From Phycisphaerales bacterium (lineage in GTDB: Bacteria > Planctomycetota > Phycisphaerae > Phycisphaerales > UBA1924), in contig JADLFE010000009.1 in NCBI GenBank assembly GCA_020845755.1, positions 264,092-328,091 on the forward strand: a DNA stretch of 64,000 bases, read 5' to 3'. Below the pieces are notes generated by a model. It was not told where the DNA came from and made no database searches. It saw only the letters and a list, made by a program, of their open reading frames with translations. The position numbers were made by a program, and so were the translations under genes. Below, in pieces: positions 53,651-61,461 of this stretch. How positions within the stretch are numbered: position 1 is the stretch's first letter; each line of letters begins with the position of its first letter.

Positions 53651-54043
53651 ATGAACAAGGCACAGGCTGAGTCACTGGCGAAGGTGTTGGGTGCCGAGGT
53701 GTGGAAGCGTGACGAGGGCCAGTACGTCGCCGCGATCCGACGCCCTGACGGCGCGATGGTTGTCTTCGGTGACGACGGCGTGGCCGAGTACCCCGACGAT
53801 GCCGCCTATGACGCCGAGACTCCAGCCGCAACCATCGTCCTCCGCGATGATCCGACCGAGTATTGGGTCATTGAGGACGCCGAAGGCGCGGTTTTCCTCG
53901 CGGACCCGGATCATGGGCGCGGGTGGCCGACAGAAGAGGACGCGACCCACGAAGCACGCGGGCTCCAATCCCGAACCGGGGTGAAATGCCGGGCGCGCCC
54001 TCAACGCCCCGACGACGCCCGCGCAACAGCGCGGGGCGACTGA
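53651..54043 (+). CDS. Unknown element-encoded protein with its own leaderless promoter
   Basis: The 130-residue acidic protein (MNKAQAESLAKVLGAEVWKRDEGQYVAAIRRPDGAMVVFGDDGVAEYPDDAAYDAE...) is the only plus-strand gene in the element. It has a strong promoter 6 nt before the ATG and an operator shared with the XRE regulator. The fold looks alpha/beta with repeated DxD-like acidic patches. No family is recognised; a DNA-mimic or anti-restriction role is possible only by context (acidic, tightly controlled, beside R-M genes). The last 43 nt overlap vsr on the other strand. Confidence 0.7.
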   Translation: MNKAQAESLAKVLGAEVWKRDEGQYVAAIRRPDGAMVVFGDDGVAEYPDDAAYDAETPAATIVLRDDPTEYWVIEDAEGAVFLADPDHGRGWPTEEDATHEARGLQSRTGVKCRARPQRPDDARATARGD

Positions 54044-54468
54044 ACTTGGCCGAGGAACCGCGCCAGGCGAACCCGGAGTCGTTCGATATCGCGGGTCTGA
54101 CACTCCCAGACCACCAACACGCGCCAGCCAGTTCGTCGAAGCAATCCGACTGCCCGTTTGTCGCGTTTCGCATTCCGCCCGAGCTTCGGCAGCCAATAGC
54201 TGCGATTCGTCTTGGGTTGCCGCGATCCTCTTGGGCAAGAGTGCTGGTGCCAGAAACAGCCGTGAACAAAGACCACTGCACCGAGGCGAGGGAAGGTCAG
54301 GTCGGGGCGACCGGGTAGCTGGCAGCCTCCCAGGCGAAACCGAAATCCGAGGGCGTGAGCGATGGACCGGACGATCCGCTCGGGCATGGTGCCTTGTGAG
54401 CGGACGCCCCGCATCGCCCGGCTTCGCGCTCCGGGCGAGAGGTTGTCCACATCACTCCTCCTCTCCAA
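54001..54468 (-). CDS. vsr: Very short patch repair endonuclease Vsr
   Basis: Vsr nicks next to T:G mismatches created by deamination of 5-methylcytosine. The 155-residue protein has MRGVRSQGTMPERIVRSIAHALGFRFRL, the catalytic/metal block LPGRPDLTFPRLGAVVFVHGCFWHQHSCPRG, and the C-terminal GWRVLVVWECQTRD. It overlaps the endonuclease gene by 17 nt in the same direction, so it belongs to the R-M operon and protects the sites modified by the C5-methyltransferase. Confidence 0.95.
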   Translation of the reverse strand: MERRSDVDNLSPGARSRAMRGVRSQGTMPERIVRSIAHALGFRFRLGGCQLPGRPDLTFPRLGAVVFVHGCFWHQHSCPRGSRQPKTNRSYWLPKLGRNAKRDKRAVGLLRRTGWRVLVVWECQTRDIERLRVRLARFLGQVQSPRAVARASSGR

Positions 54469-55444
54469 CTCCCGCGGCCCCGACTAGCGCGGTCGGAACT
54501 TCGATGAGCAGCGAACTGTCCGTTTCCACTTCCGACACTCGGGCGTTGTACGATTGGAGCAAACAGCCCCAAGTCGGCGCGATCCGATCGGCCGTGAACT
54601 CAGCCAACTCGGACAGGTTCTGCCCAACAAATGATTCCACAGACTCCACCGCTACGCGGTCGGCGATCTTCTCGAACTCTAACGCATAGCGAGCGCGGTC
54701 AACGTTGGCTTGATCCACGATGAGGAATGCCGCAAGCCCATCCCGGAGGTTCTTTGCACACTTCGCGGCATGCGCCTTGGTTGGGGCGACGGTGACATGG
54801 AACGCGGTGCCGCCCACTTGGAAGTCGCCCGATCGTCCACCTTGATCGTCGGCGGCGCTGTAAGGGAAATTGGAGATGACCTTCTCAGGAAATCGAATTG
54901 CGAGCTTTGCGCCAACAAGGTGCTGAGCTACAGCCCCGGTTTGCTGGCGCTCGCCCGCATTGGCGAGTATCTCAGCCACCATGAATTGAGCTGGCTTCCG
55001 CGAATCGAACACGAATCGGATACGTTCCAGGCGGTAGTAAGCATCCAATGACCCGACCAGCATTTGCTGCATCTTGTCGATTGCGATGACGCGATCACTG
55101 AGGCCGAGTTGGTCAAGACCACCGGCGGTCATTGCTCCGAGTAGCTCGCGGATGGGCTTGTTGTTGCCGCGGTTGGTCCGCCCACCTTCGCTCGGAAACT
55201 CCCGCTTCTCGCCGAAGCGCACGAGCACCTTCCGAAGGGCCGGGAGGCTCATTCCCGAGATTTGCGCGCCGCCCTCTGCTAGATGATCTTCAAGCCGGAG
55301 AGCGCAATTCTCGCGGAGTCGTTCAAGCACGATCAAGGCAGCTGCAATGGTTCCTTTTGCTGGACGCCCGGCGTACTGCTTCAGCGGCTTCAGAGCCTGA
55401 TACCACCTGTCGAAGTTGGCGAGCACGTCCGCGGGCTTGGCCAT
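54452..55444 (-). CDS. Probable type II restriction endonuclease (DUF4928-like)
   Basis: The 330-residue protein lies 3 nt downstream of a C5-methyltransferase and overlaps vsr, the usual place for the cognate endonuclease. The C-terminal half has a PD-(D/E)XK-like core around RSGDFQVGGTAFHVTVAPTKAHAAKCAKNLRDGLAAFLIVD, where an Asp is followed by a beta strand with His in place of the usual Glu, as I recall for DUF4928 proteins that neighbour methyltransferases. The N-terminal half is helical (RRLRENCALRLEDHL type). The cleavage site is unknown. The family call is moderate; its role as R-M partner rests mainly on context. Confidence 0.68.
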   Translation of the reverse strand: MAKPADVLANFDRWYQALKPLKQYAGRPAKGTIAAALIVLERLRENCALRLEDHLAEGGAQISGMSLPALRKVLVRFGEKREFPSEGGRTNRGNNKPIRELLGAMTAGGLDQLGLSDRVIAIDKMQQMLVGSLDAYYRLERIRFVFDSRKPAQFMVAEILANAGERQQTGAVAQHLVGAKLAIRFPEKVISNFPYSAADDQGGRSGDFQVGGTAFHVTVAPTKAHAAKCAKNLRDGLAAFLIVDQANVDRARYALEFEKIADRVAVESVESFVGQNLSELAEFTADRIAPTWGCLLQSYNARVSEVETDSSLLIEVPTALVGAAGVGEEE

Positions 55445-55447
55445 GAT

Positions 55448-56641
55448 TCATGCTCCCACCACAGCGGCGCGACGCGGCGGGTCCTGCAACGAAGCGAGTG
55501 CCGGGTTCAAGTAGTTGTCGGCAATCCAAGAGATAGCAGGCACGCACACCGCGTCCCCGAATCCGAAAAACGCTTGATTGTCAGCGACCTTGATCGTGAA
55601 GTCGTCCGCTCCCATCAGCCGAGCGCACTCGCGGGGCGTCAGAAGCCGCGCGGCATACCGCCCATATCCGGCCTTGAAGAGAATCTGTCGTCCGCTCCCG
55701 CCCTTTGGAGTCCGAAGGCAGCCTGCAATCCCATCGGTGCGAAGCTCTCCCATTGACCGCTTCTCCCCGTTTGCTTGCATGCGCACGCGGCGGAACACGG
55801 TGGCATAGGTCCAGCGGCGCTTGGCAATCATCGCGTCCGCAACCAAACGATGCCGCGCCGAGAACTGGTTGTACAGGTAGTCGGCCCGATCCTTGCTCCA
55901 CCACTCGGCAGCACTGTCTGGCAGGTCTTCCAGGATGTCCGCAAGCGAGTGCGCCGATTGAGCGGGTGGGTCAGGCAGCGAGCGAATGCGCCAGTGAATC
56001 TCGGGGTGTTCGGCAATGAACTTCTGCAAGAGCGCGGGGCGAATACGGCTTGTGCTCGCTTGCCGGGCCGCGCGCGGATCGGGGTGCTTTGAGCCCACAA
56101 CGAAGAGACGCGGACGACTCTGCGGCACAAACCACCGCGCATCGAGCACGAACGCATCGACGCTATACCCTATTTGATTGAGCGCCTCCATTGCGGCGCG
56201 GAAGTCCTCCCCGCCGTGCGAGGTCAGAAAGCCGACCACATTCTCCAGCATGACCATCGGGGGCCGGCGCGATCCCATTCCTTCAAGCGCTGATACGAAC
56301 CCCCAGAAGGCAGACGAGTGCTTCCCTTTGAACCCCAGCCGCGCGCCCGCCAGAGACAGGTCGGTGCATGGGAAAGAGGCCGTCGCTAATTCGATGTCGG
56401 GGAGGTCTGAGCCTTTCACAGAATGCACGTCCGCAAGGTCGAAATGCTCGTCCGCATCGCCGAAGTGAGCGTCGTACATGGCCCGCTTCTCCGGGTCGAT
56501 GTCATTCGCATAGGCGAGGCACCACCCGCGAGCTTCGAGGCCCATTCGCACGAGGCCGATGCCGGCAAAGAACTCGGCGAATCGTGGCCCGGTTCGTTTG
56601 TTGGGCGGCCTGAGCGCGAGTTTGAGCTGGCCATTCTTCAC
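55448..56641 (-). CDS. DNA (cytosine-5)-methyltransferase
   Basis: The 397-residue protein has the C5-methylase motifs in order: I (RFAEFFAGIGLVRMGLEARGW), IV with catalytic C92 (ASFPCTDLSLAG), VI (LENVVGF, Glu 133), VIII (QSRPRLF) and X (GFGDAVCVPAISWIADN). The target-recognition region (about 200-330) is unlike any I can assign. It protects the element's own sites and pairs with the endonuclease and Vsr. The frame is open to 56872; I chose the GTG at 56641 because homology starts shortly after, but no Shine-Dalgarno supports it and GTG 56689 is possible. Confidence 0.93.
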   Translation of the reverse strand: MKNGQLKLALRPPNKRTGPRFAEFFAGIGLVRMGLEARGWCLAYANDIDPEKRAMYDAHFGDADEHFDLADVHSVKGSDLPDIELATASFPCTDLSLAGARLGFKGKHSSAFWGFVSALEGMGSRRPPMVMLENVVGFLTSHGGEDFRAAMEALNQIGYSVDAFVLDARWFVPQSRPRLFVVGSKHPDPRAARQASTSRIRPALLQKFIAEHPEIHWRIRSLPDPPAQSAHSLADILEDLPDSAAEWWSKDRADYLYNQFSARHRLVADAMIAKRRWTYATVFRRVRMQANGEKRSMGELRTDGIAGCLRTPKGGSGRQILFKAGYGRYAARLLTPRECARLMGADDFTIKVADNQAFFGFGDAVCVPAISWIADNYLNPALASLQDPPRRAAVVGA

Positions 56642-57149
56642 GGATTGGAGGGTACCCTGATTCCCGCCGCCACGCCCGGACCCGTCCACAATGGTCTGAG
56701 CCGCGATTGCCGCGCCAGTCCCCCAAAGGGGGGGGTCGGAATCAAGTTCCAGGGTTTGGACTCGCTGAAAAACCGCGACTGACACGAACCGCGCGGGGTC
56801 CGCGAGCGGGTAGTACCTAAAGGGGGGCCGGGTAGTCGGACCTTCACCGCCGCCGACTCCCGCCCGTTCCAATCGCGGTCAACGTGATTGCCTCAACTGG
56901 AGCATGTGCCGAGCCAGAAATCAACGTAACGGCGCGCGGCACCAGGCGAGCGGGAGGAGAAAGGCGTGCGGGGCCGATTCCAAGGAACTGATGGAACGGT
57001 GACGCCGGCACTCGGGCTGGGCTTGGCTCCGATGCTGCCGGAATCGCAGAGAGCCGGGTCCATGCGCGCGAGGGGCGACCGAGAACATGGACGCCAGCAA
57101 TAGCCAAGAATCGCTCACGGGCAGATTCCGAACCGCTCTCGGTGTTGAA
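56642..57149. other. Gene-free stretch upstream of the methyltransferase
   Basis: About 500 bp hold no supported gene; the right 150 bp may carry the R-M promoter. Poly-G/C runs (CCCCAAAGGGGGGG near 56720) are notable. I see no convincing promoter. Confidence 0.45.
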
Positions 57150-57377
57150 CTAACCGGCCCAATTACCCGCCCGGACCAGCGCCAGCACGCCCGCCCGAAT
57201 CACCGCGGGGAGAATGGGCCACGCCGCGACGATGGCCGCCAACTCGGGATCGGCGGGGGTTGCCGGGGGCGTCGGCGGGGTGGGCCGGGGGGGCTCGGAA
57301 CCACCGGAACCGGCCCCAATGTTGCCGGATTTGTTGCCGCGCGAGTCGGAATCGTGCGAAATCGCCTTCGCATCCCG
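57150..57377 (-). other. Detached alternative integrase C-terminus (75 codons, joined to int on excision)
   Basis: In the frame that continues through the attR core, the minus strand stays open for 75 codons to a TAG at 57150-57152. The residues after GLEPV are RDAKAISHDSDSRGNKSGN, then a Pro-rich linker, then PELAAIVAAWPILPAVIRAG followed by VLALVRA. Site-specific excision would fuse this frame to int codon 429, giving a 504-residue integrase. The ordered end looks like real protein, not noise. Confidence 0.6.
57320..57338 (+). promoter_or_regulatory. Putative integrase arm-type sites, right end (two TGTTGCC at 12-bp spacing)
   Basis: TGTTGCC occurs at 57320 and 57332 in the same orientation as at the left end, 39 bp inside attR. 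A 23-bp perfect match links 57320-57342 to 47909-47931. Confidence 0.6.
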
Positions 57378-57409
57378 CACAGGTTCGAGTCCTGTTGCGC
57401 CCATTTCCT
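57378..57409 (+). repeat. Attachment site attR (32-bp direct repeat, distal side)
   Basis: This is the second copy of the 32-bp tRNA 3'-end repeat, marking the right end of the element. It carries no complete tRNA. Confidence 0.95.
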
Positions 57410-57876
57410 TCCTCATCGCTGCTCGGCACGATTCGGCAAGAATCGCCCGCGTCCGGCGAATATCCCTGAGAATCAGGCCCTTCCACTTCATCGTTCCGCC
57501 GCTGCCAATCAGCGCCTGAGTTTGCCGCGTCGTGTGGCACGTTGCCATCGCGTTGATTGTCGCGTTGTCTGGCGCGTTGGTCGGAGTGTCCGAGCCCGCC
57601 ACGGACGATTCGTGCTGAGGCTCGGGCGCCCTGAGAGTCCGTTCCGTCCCGTGATCGAAATCGGGCGCCCAGCGTGCGGAGGACGTGTCTGCCCGCGATC
57701 GTCGGTGAACGGCACGAGCCACGCCGTCAATATCGGCGCACGCCCAAGGCCAATGATGTGCGTCACCCCTGCAGACCACACCCAAAGCCGATACCTTCCA
57801 GCCGCTCGGACTCGGGAAAGAAACTGATAGGCTGTGCCACGAACATGACGCGCCGATGGGCGCGGGAGGCATTGCT
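57410..57876. other. Gene-free stretch right of the element
   Basis: No gene is supported. A minus-strand frame open through this region into attR has no start context or family. GCGTTG-type words recur at 57548-57592. GGGAGG at 57864-57869 is the ribosome site of the next gene. Confidence 0.45.
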
Positions 57877-60450
57877 ATGGCGATCACGTGTCGTGCGGCT
57901 GCGGTTATGGTGGCAATGGCAAGCAGCCAGGCGTGGCTCGTTTCCGCGCAGAGTGCCGAAGCGACACCCGCGCCCATCCGCTCAACCGTCTCGCACTCAG
58001 ACGTTCCCGTTTCGACCGACCTTCGCCCGAAGTTCGCCGGCTTCGGGCTCACGCCGCGTGTGCAGGGCGGACGCGGCACGTGTTCAGTCTTCGCTGTCAC
58101 GCAGGCGCTGGAGTTCGCCGTCGCTCGAAAGAAGGGCGCGGGCGAGCGCCTGAGCGAGGAGTTCCTCAACTGGGCCTCGAACCAGGCGCTCGGCGAGGCG
58201 GCCGATGGAGGGTTCTTCTCGGATCTGTGGAAGGGGTACGAGAAATTCGGCGTGTGCACCGAAACCGCCATGCCATACCGCGAGAAGTTTGAGCCCGACT
58301 CGCCGCCGAGCGCCGACGCCACGATGCAGGCCGCCCAGGCTCAGAAACTCGGCCTGCGACTGCACTGGATCAAGGAATGGGATATCAACACCGGATTGAC
58401 GTCCGATCATCTCGCGTCGATCAAGGACACTATCGCGAGCGGCTGGCCGGTGTTCACCGGCTTGCGCTGGCCGAAGAAGGCGGAGTGGAGCAACAACATT
58501 CTGCAGATGGCCGCGCCCGCCGACGTCTTTGACGGGCACAGCATCCTTTTCGTCGGCTATCGCGACGACCCCGCGATGCCCGGCGGCGGTGTGTTCATCT
58601 TCCGAAATTCCTCCGGGCCAGTGCGCGAATCCGAGATGACGTACGAGTATGCGCTGGCGTATGCCAACGACGCGGCCTGGATCGATGCCCCGGGAATCGG
58701 CGCCACACAGATCGACGCGGCAGGACAATCTGAGCACGACGCGGAAAGCGGCAAAGAGGTCCGCGCTCGCCCTCGCGATGCCGCTCCTTCGCTCACTGAT
58801 TTGCTCAGCCCGTCATCGCTCGCGCCCGCCGGGCGAAACCGCCGCGTCTCCAGCAACATGCAGCCCGCATGGAACACCGAGAATCTCGATATGACCTGGC
58901 TTCAGCCGGGCGAATCGATCGAGATGCCGCGGCTCGAAGGCCCGGGCGTCATCACGCACATGTGGTTCACCAGCCACGCAGGCTGGACCGGCGAACTCAA
59001 CGCGCTCTCGCTCCGAATCTACTGGGACGGCAGCACCACGCCCGGTGTCGAATCTCCGCTCGCCGATTTCTTCGCGGTGGGCCAGGGCCGACCCGCGGTC
59101 GTCGAGAGCGAGGTCGTGCAGGTTTCATCAACGGGCGCTCTCTCGTGCTACTGGCGCATGCCGTTCGAGAAATCAGCTCGCATCGTCGTCACCAACGACA
59201 ATCCTGACCGCGGCGCTGGCCTCTACTGGCAGGTCGATTGGACGCAACTCCAGGGCCTGCCCGTCGGAACACCGCGGTTCTACGCGAAGTACCGCCAGGA
59301 GTATCCGGCCGTTGCGGGGCGCGATTATCTGCTCGCCGAACTCACCGGCAAGGGGCGCTACGTCGGCACGGTGATGTCGCTGACGCTCGCGCAGGACGGC
59401 TGGTTCGGCGAGGGTGACGACTTCTTCTTCATCAACGGCGAGCAGACTCCCAGCCTGCAGGGCACGGGCTCGGAAGACTACTTCAACGACGCCTGGGGAT
59501 TCAGACCGCGCACCAGCCGCTGGTTCGGCTCGCCGCGCTGGCAGGGCGATTCGACGGGGGACAGCGGCGTGTGCTATCGCTGGCACGTCGCCGACGCCGT
59601 CAACTTCGATTACTCCCTCAAGGTCGCGATCGAGCACAAGGGCAACCTGCCCGAAGACACGGCCGGCTTCTTCGTTGAGCGCCCCGACTTCATCAGCAGC
59701 GTCGCGTTCTGGTATCAGGATGGCGAGCCCGCGCCGTGGTCGCGACTCCCCGGATGGAATGAACGCCGCGTTCCGTGGGAACGCCATCACTTCGTGCGCG
59801 ACTATCAGGCGGCCAAGCAATCGCTGGGCGACGCCGTGCGGATCGATACCTCGGGACTGTTCGGCGCTCGTCCGGTGCTCCTGTGGACCAATCACGCACC
59901 GGATGCGTCGGTGTCGTTCTCATTCGATGCAAAGGAAGACGGCGAATACGCGCTGCGCCTCACCGCCGCCAGCGCCGGCGACTACGGCACGTACGACATC
60001 ACCATCGACGGCACGAACGCGGGCACGATCGACTTCCGCACGTCCGACGGCTCGGAACTCGACCTCTCGCTCGGAAGACGCACGCTCACAAGGGGCTCAC
60101 ACATCATCACTTTCAAGGCGACCAAGCACCAGCCCGGGCCGCTGGCGATCGAGATGCTACGCCTCCTGAAACTCCCCCCGGCCGCCAAACGCGAGCCCAA
60201 GACACACCACGAGGCGCACTTCGTCCGCCTAGCGATCGGGCGTGCGGCCTACGCCTTCCGCCTCGCCTTCGGGCGAGTGCCCGAATCGCTCGATGAACTC
60301 GTGAAGTCCGGCATCCTCGACACGAGATACCTCAGCGACGAGAACAATGTGCCGCTGAAATCGCGACGCGATGGCGAGTACCTCGTGGTCGAGAGCACCG
60401 CGGGAGAGATCTGGAAGCACAAGTGGACCGGGCTCGACGCACGCCGGTAA
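57877..60450 (+). CDS. Secreted fusion: papain-like (C1A) peptidase plus GH172 (DUF2961) glycosidase
   Basis: The 857-residue protein has a signal peptide (about 1-25). Residues about 50-270 form a C1A cysteine peptidase without a propeptide: oxyanion Q63 and nucleophile C69 (RVQGGRGTCSVFAVTQ), H221 (DGHSILFVGY) and N244 (IFRNSSG). Residues about 320-720 match DUF2961/GH172: MTWLQPGESIEMPRLEGPGVITHMW and the two conserved acidic sites E512 (GEGDDFFF) and E533 (GTGSEDYF). Known GH172 enzymes act on fructofuranosides or arabinofuranosides. The last 85 residues resemble pseudopilin C-termini (FGRVPESLDELVKSGIL). GGGAGG lies 7 nt before the ATG at 57877. The fusion could cut both protein and glycan of one substrate. 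Confidence 0.85.
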   Translation: MAITCRAAAVMVAMASSQAWLVSAQSAEATPAPIRSTVSHSDVPVSTDLRPKFAGFGLTPRVQGGRGTCSVFAVTQALEFAVARKKGAGERLSEEFLNWASNQALGEAADGGFFSDLWKGYEKFGVCTETAMPYREKFEPDSPPSADATMQAAQAQKLGLRLHWIKEWDINTGLTSDHLASIKDTIASGWPVFTGLRWPKKAEWSNNILQMAAPADVFDGHSILFVGYRDDPAMPGGGVFIFRNSSGPVRESEMTYEYALAYANDAAWIDAPGIGATQIDAAGQSEHDAESGKEVRARPRDAAPSLTDLLSPSSLAPAGRNRRVSSNMQPAWNTENLDMTWLQPGESIEMPRLEGPGVITHMWFTSHAGWTGELNALSLRIYWDGSTTPGVESPLADFFAVGQGRPAVVESEVVQVSSTGALSCYWRMPFEKSARIVVTNDNPDRGAGLYWQVDWTQLQGLPVGTPRFYAKYRQEYPAVAGRDYLLAELTGKGRYVGTVMSLTLAQDGWFGEGDDFFFINGEQTPSLQGTGSEDYFNDAWGFRPRTSRWFGSPRWQGDSTGDSGVCYRWHVADAVNFDYSLKVAIEHKGNLPEDTAGFFVERPDFISSVAFWYQDGEPAPWSRLPGWNERRVPWERHHFVRDYQAAKQSLGDAVRIDTSGLFGARPVLLWTNHAPDASVSFSFDAKEDGEYALRLTAASAGDYGTYDITIDGTNAGTIDFRTSDGSELDLSLGRRTLTRGSHIITFKATKHQPGPLAIEMLRLLKLPPAAKREPKTHHEAHFVRLAIGRAAYAFRLAFGRVPESLDELVKSGILDTRYLSDENNVPLKSRRDGEYLVVESTAGEIWKHKWTGLDARR

Positions 60451-60552
60451 CAACCCGCCGCGCTGACACCCGCTCCCCCTTCGGTCCGATTCCGCGGCAT
60501 GCTGCCGCCTTCGCCCCGAATTCACCCTCCGCCGCCCGGTCTCGCCCGAGGC

Positions 60553-60581
60553 TTGACTGACCGCCCGCGCCGGCCAATACT
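60553..60581 (+). promoter_or_regulatory. arsR promoter, leaderless arrangement
   Basis: -35 TTGACT (60553-60558), 17-bp spacer, -10 AATACT (60576-60581); the ATG follows 6 nt later, so transcription should start at or next to the start codon. Confidence 0.6.
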
Positions 60582-60587
60582 TGCACG

Positions 60588-61025
60588 ATGACGCAAATGA
60601 GCAAACGCACCCGACCGATCACTCCCCCGACCCCAAAGGCCGAGCACCGCAAGGCCGCCCGCCCCGCGACGCCAAAGCACGCCGCCGCCTGCTGCCGCCC
60701 GATCGACTCGCTGCTCAACCCCGAACTCTTCCGCGCCCTGTGCGATCCCACCCGTTCGTCGCTGGTCGCGTGCATCGCCAAGTGCGGGCGCGGCTGCTCC
60801 GTCAGCGAAGTCGCCGAGTGCTGCTCGGTCGATCTCTCCGTGGTGTCTCGCCACCTGTCGCAATTGGCAGACGCCGGCGTGCTCCACTCGCGGAAAGAAG
60901 GCCGCACCGTTTTCTACGCCGTGCGCTACTCCGACCTCACGAAGATGCTCCGCGATCTGGCCGACTCGATCGACGAATGCTGCCCGGACGGACGAGCCGA
61001 AGGAGGCTGTTGTGTCCCGCGCTGA
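60588..61025 (+). CDS. arsR: ArsR-family arsenic-responsive repressor
   Basis: The 145-residue protein has a winged helix-turn-helix (about 45-120, LFRALCDPTRSSLVACIA, SVSEVAECCSVDLSVVSRHLSQLADAGVLHSRKEGRTVFY). Cys pairs at 35-36, 78-79, 131-132 and 141-142 can bind arsenite; the pair in the recognition-helix region is typical for arsenic sensors. It would repress the operon until As(III) binds. The basic N-terminal extension of about 35 residues is unusual. A Met at residue 4 is an alternative start. The gene overlaps arsC by 14 nt. Confidence 0.92.
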   Translation: MTQMSKRTRPITPPTPKAEHRKAARPATPKHAAACCRPIDSLLNPELFRALCDPTRSSLVACIAKCGRGCSVSEVAECCSVDLSVVSRHLSQLADAGVLHSRKEGRTVFYAVRYSDLTKMLRDLADSIDECCPDGRAEGGCCVPR

Positions 61026-61461
61026 GCCGATCCACGTGCTCTTCCTGTGCACGGGCAACTCGTGCAGGAGCCAGATGGGCGAGGGTTGGGCCCGCTCGCT
61101 CCTGGGCGTTCGCGTGGAGGCGCACTCCGCCGGGACCAAGCCGCAGGGCCTGAATCCGCTGGCGGTGCGCGTCATGCACGAAGTCGGCGTCGATATCTCG
61201 CGCCACGAGTCCAAGCCGCTCGAATCGCTGCGTGAGATCGAATTTGACTACGTCATCACGGTCTGCGATTCGGCCCGCGAATCCTGCCCGACATTTCCCG
61301 CCAAAGTGCGCCTGATCCATCAGAGTTTCGACGATCCACCGCGGCTCGCGAAGAACGCCCGGAGCGACGACGAAGCGCTCCCCCACTACCGGCGCGTCCG
61401 CGACGAAATCAGGGAGTTTGTACAGCGTCTTCCGCAATTCTGGCAAGGAGTTCGTTCATGA
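61012..61461 (+). CDS. arsC: Arsenate reductase, thioredoxin-coupled (low-MW phosphatase fold)
   Basis: The 149-residue protein reduces arsenate to arsenite. It has the P-loop CTGNSCRSQM with nucleophile C13 and the redox pair C85 and C92 (VCDSARESCP). The spacing 13/85/92 equals that of pI258-type ArsC (10/82/89), so thioredoxin is the expected reductant. The GTG start lies inside the arsR 3' end and its stop overlaps arsM (ATGA). Confidence 0.95.
   Translation: MSRAEPIHVLFLCTGNSCRSQMGEGWARSLLGVRVEAHSAGTKPQGLNPLAVRVMHEVGVDISRHESKPLESLREIEFDYVITVCDSARESCPTFPAKVRLIHQSFDDPPRLAKNARSDDEALPHYRRVRDEIREFVQRLPQFWQGVRS

Larger units (their letters stand above)
47759..57409. mobile_element. 9.65-kb integrative element in tRNA-Val 3' end
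   Basis: The element is bounded by a 32-bp perfect direct repeat of the tRNA 3' end (47759-47790 and 57378-57409). It starts with a tyrosine integrase adjoining the tRNA. It contains an XRE regulator, a RepA-like ATPase, excisionase-like proteins, an unknown 573-residue protein and a restriction-modification/Vsr cargo. Nearly all genes run on the minus strand. No capsid, tail or conjugation genes are present, so it resembles an integrative plasmid or satellite that depends on other elements for transfer. All genes look intact. Confidence 0.93.

Noticed and set aside
47759..57409. Interpretation of the element as a prophage
   Set aside because: No terminase, portal, capsid, tail or lysis genes are present; the gene set fits an integrative plasmid or satellite.
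57150..58322. 390-codon minus-strand ORF across attR as a gene of its own
   Set aside because: The right part is antisense to the peptidase fusion and has no start context. Only the 75 codons left of attR are meaningful, as an integrase tail.
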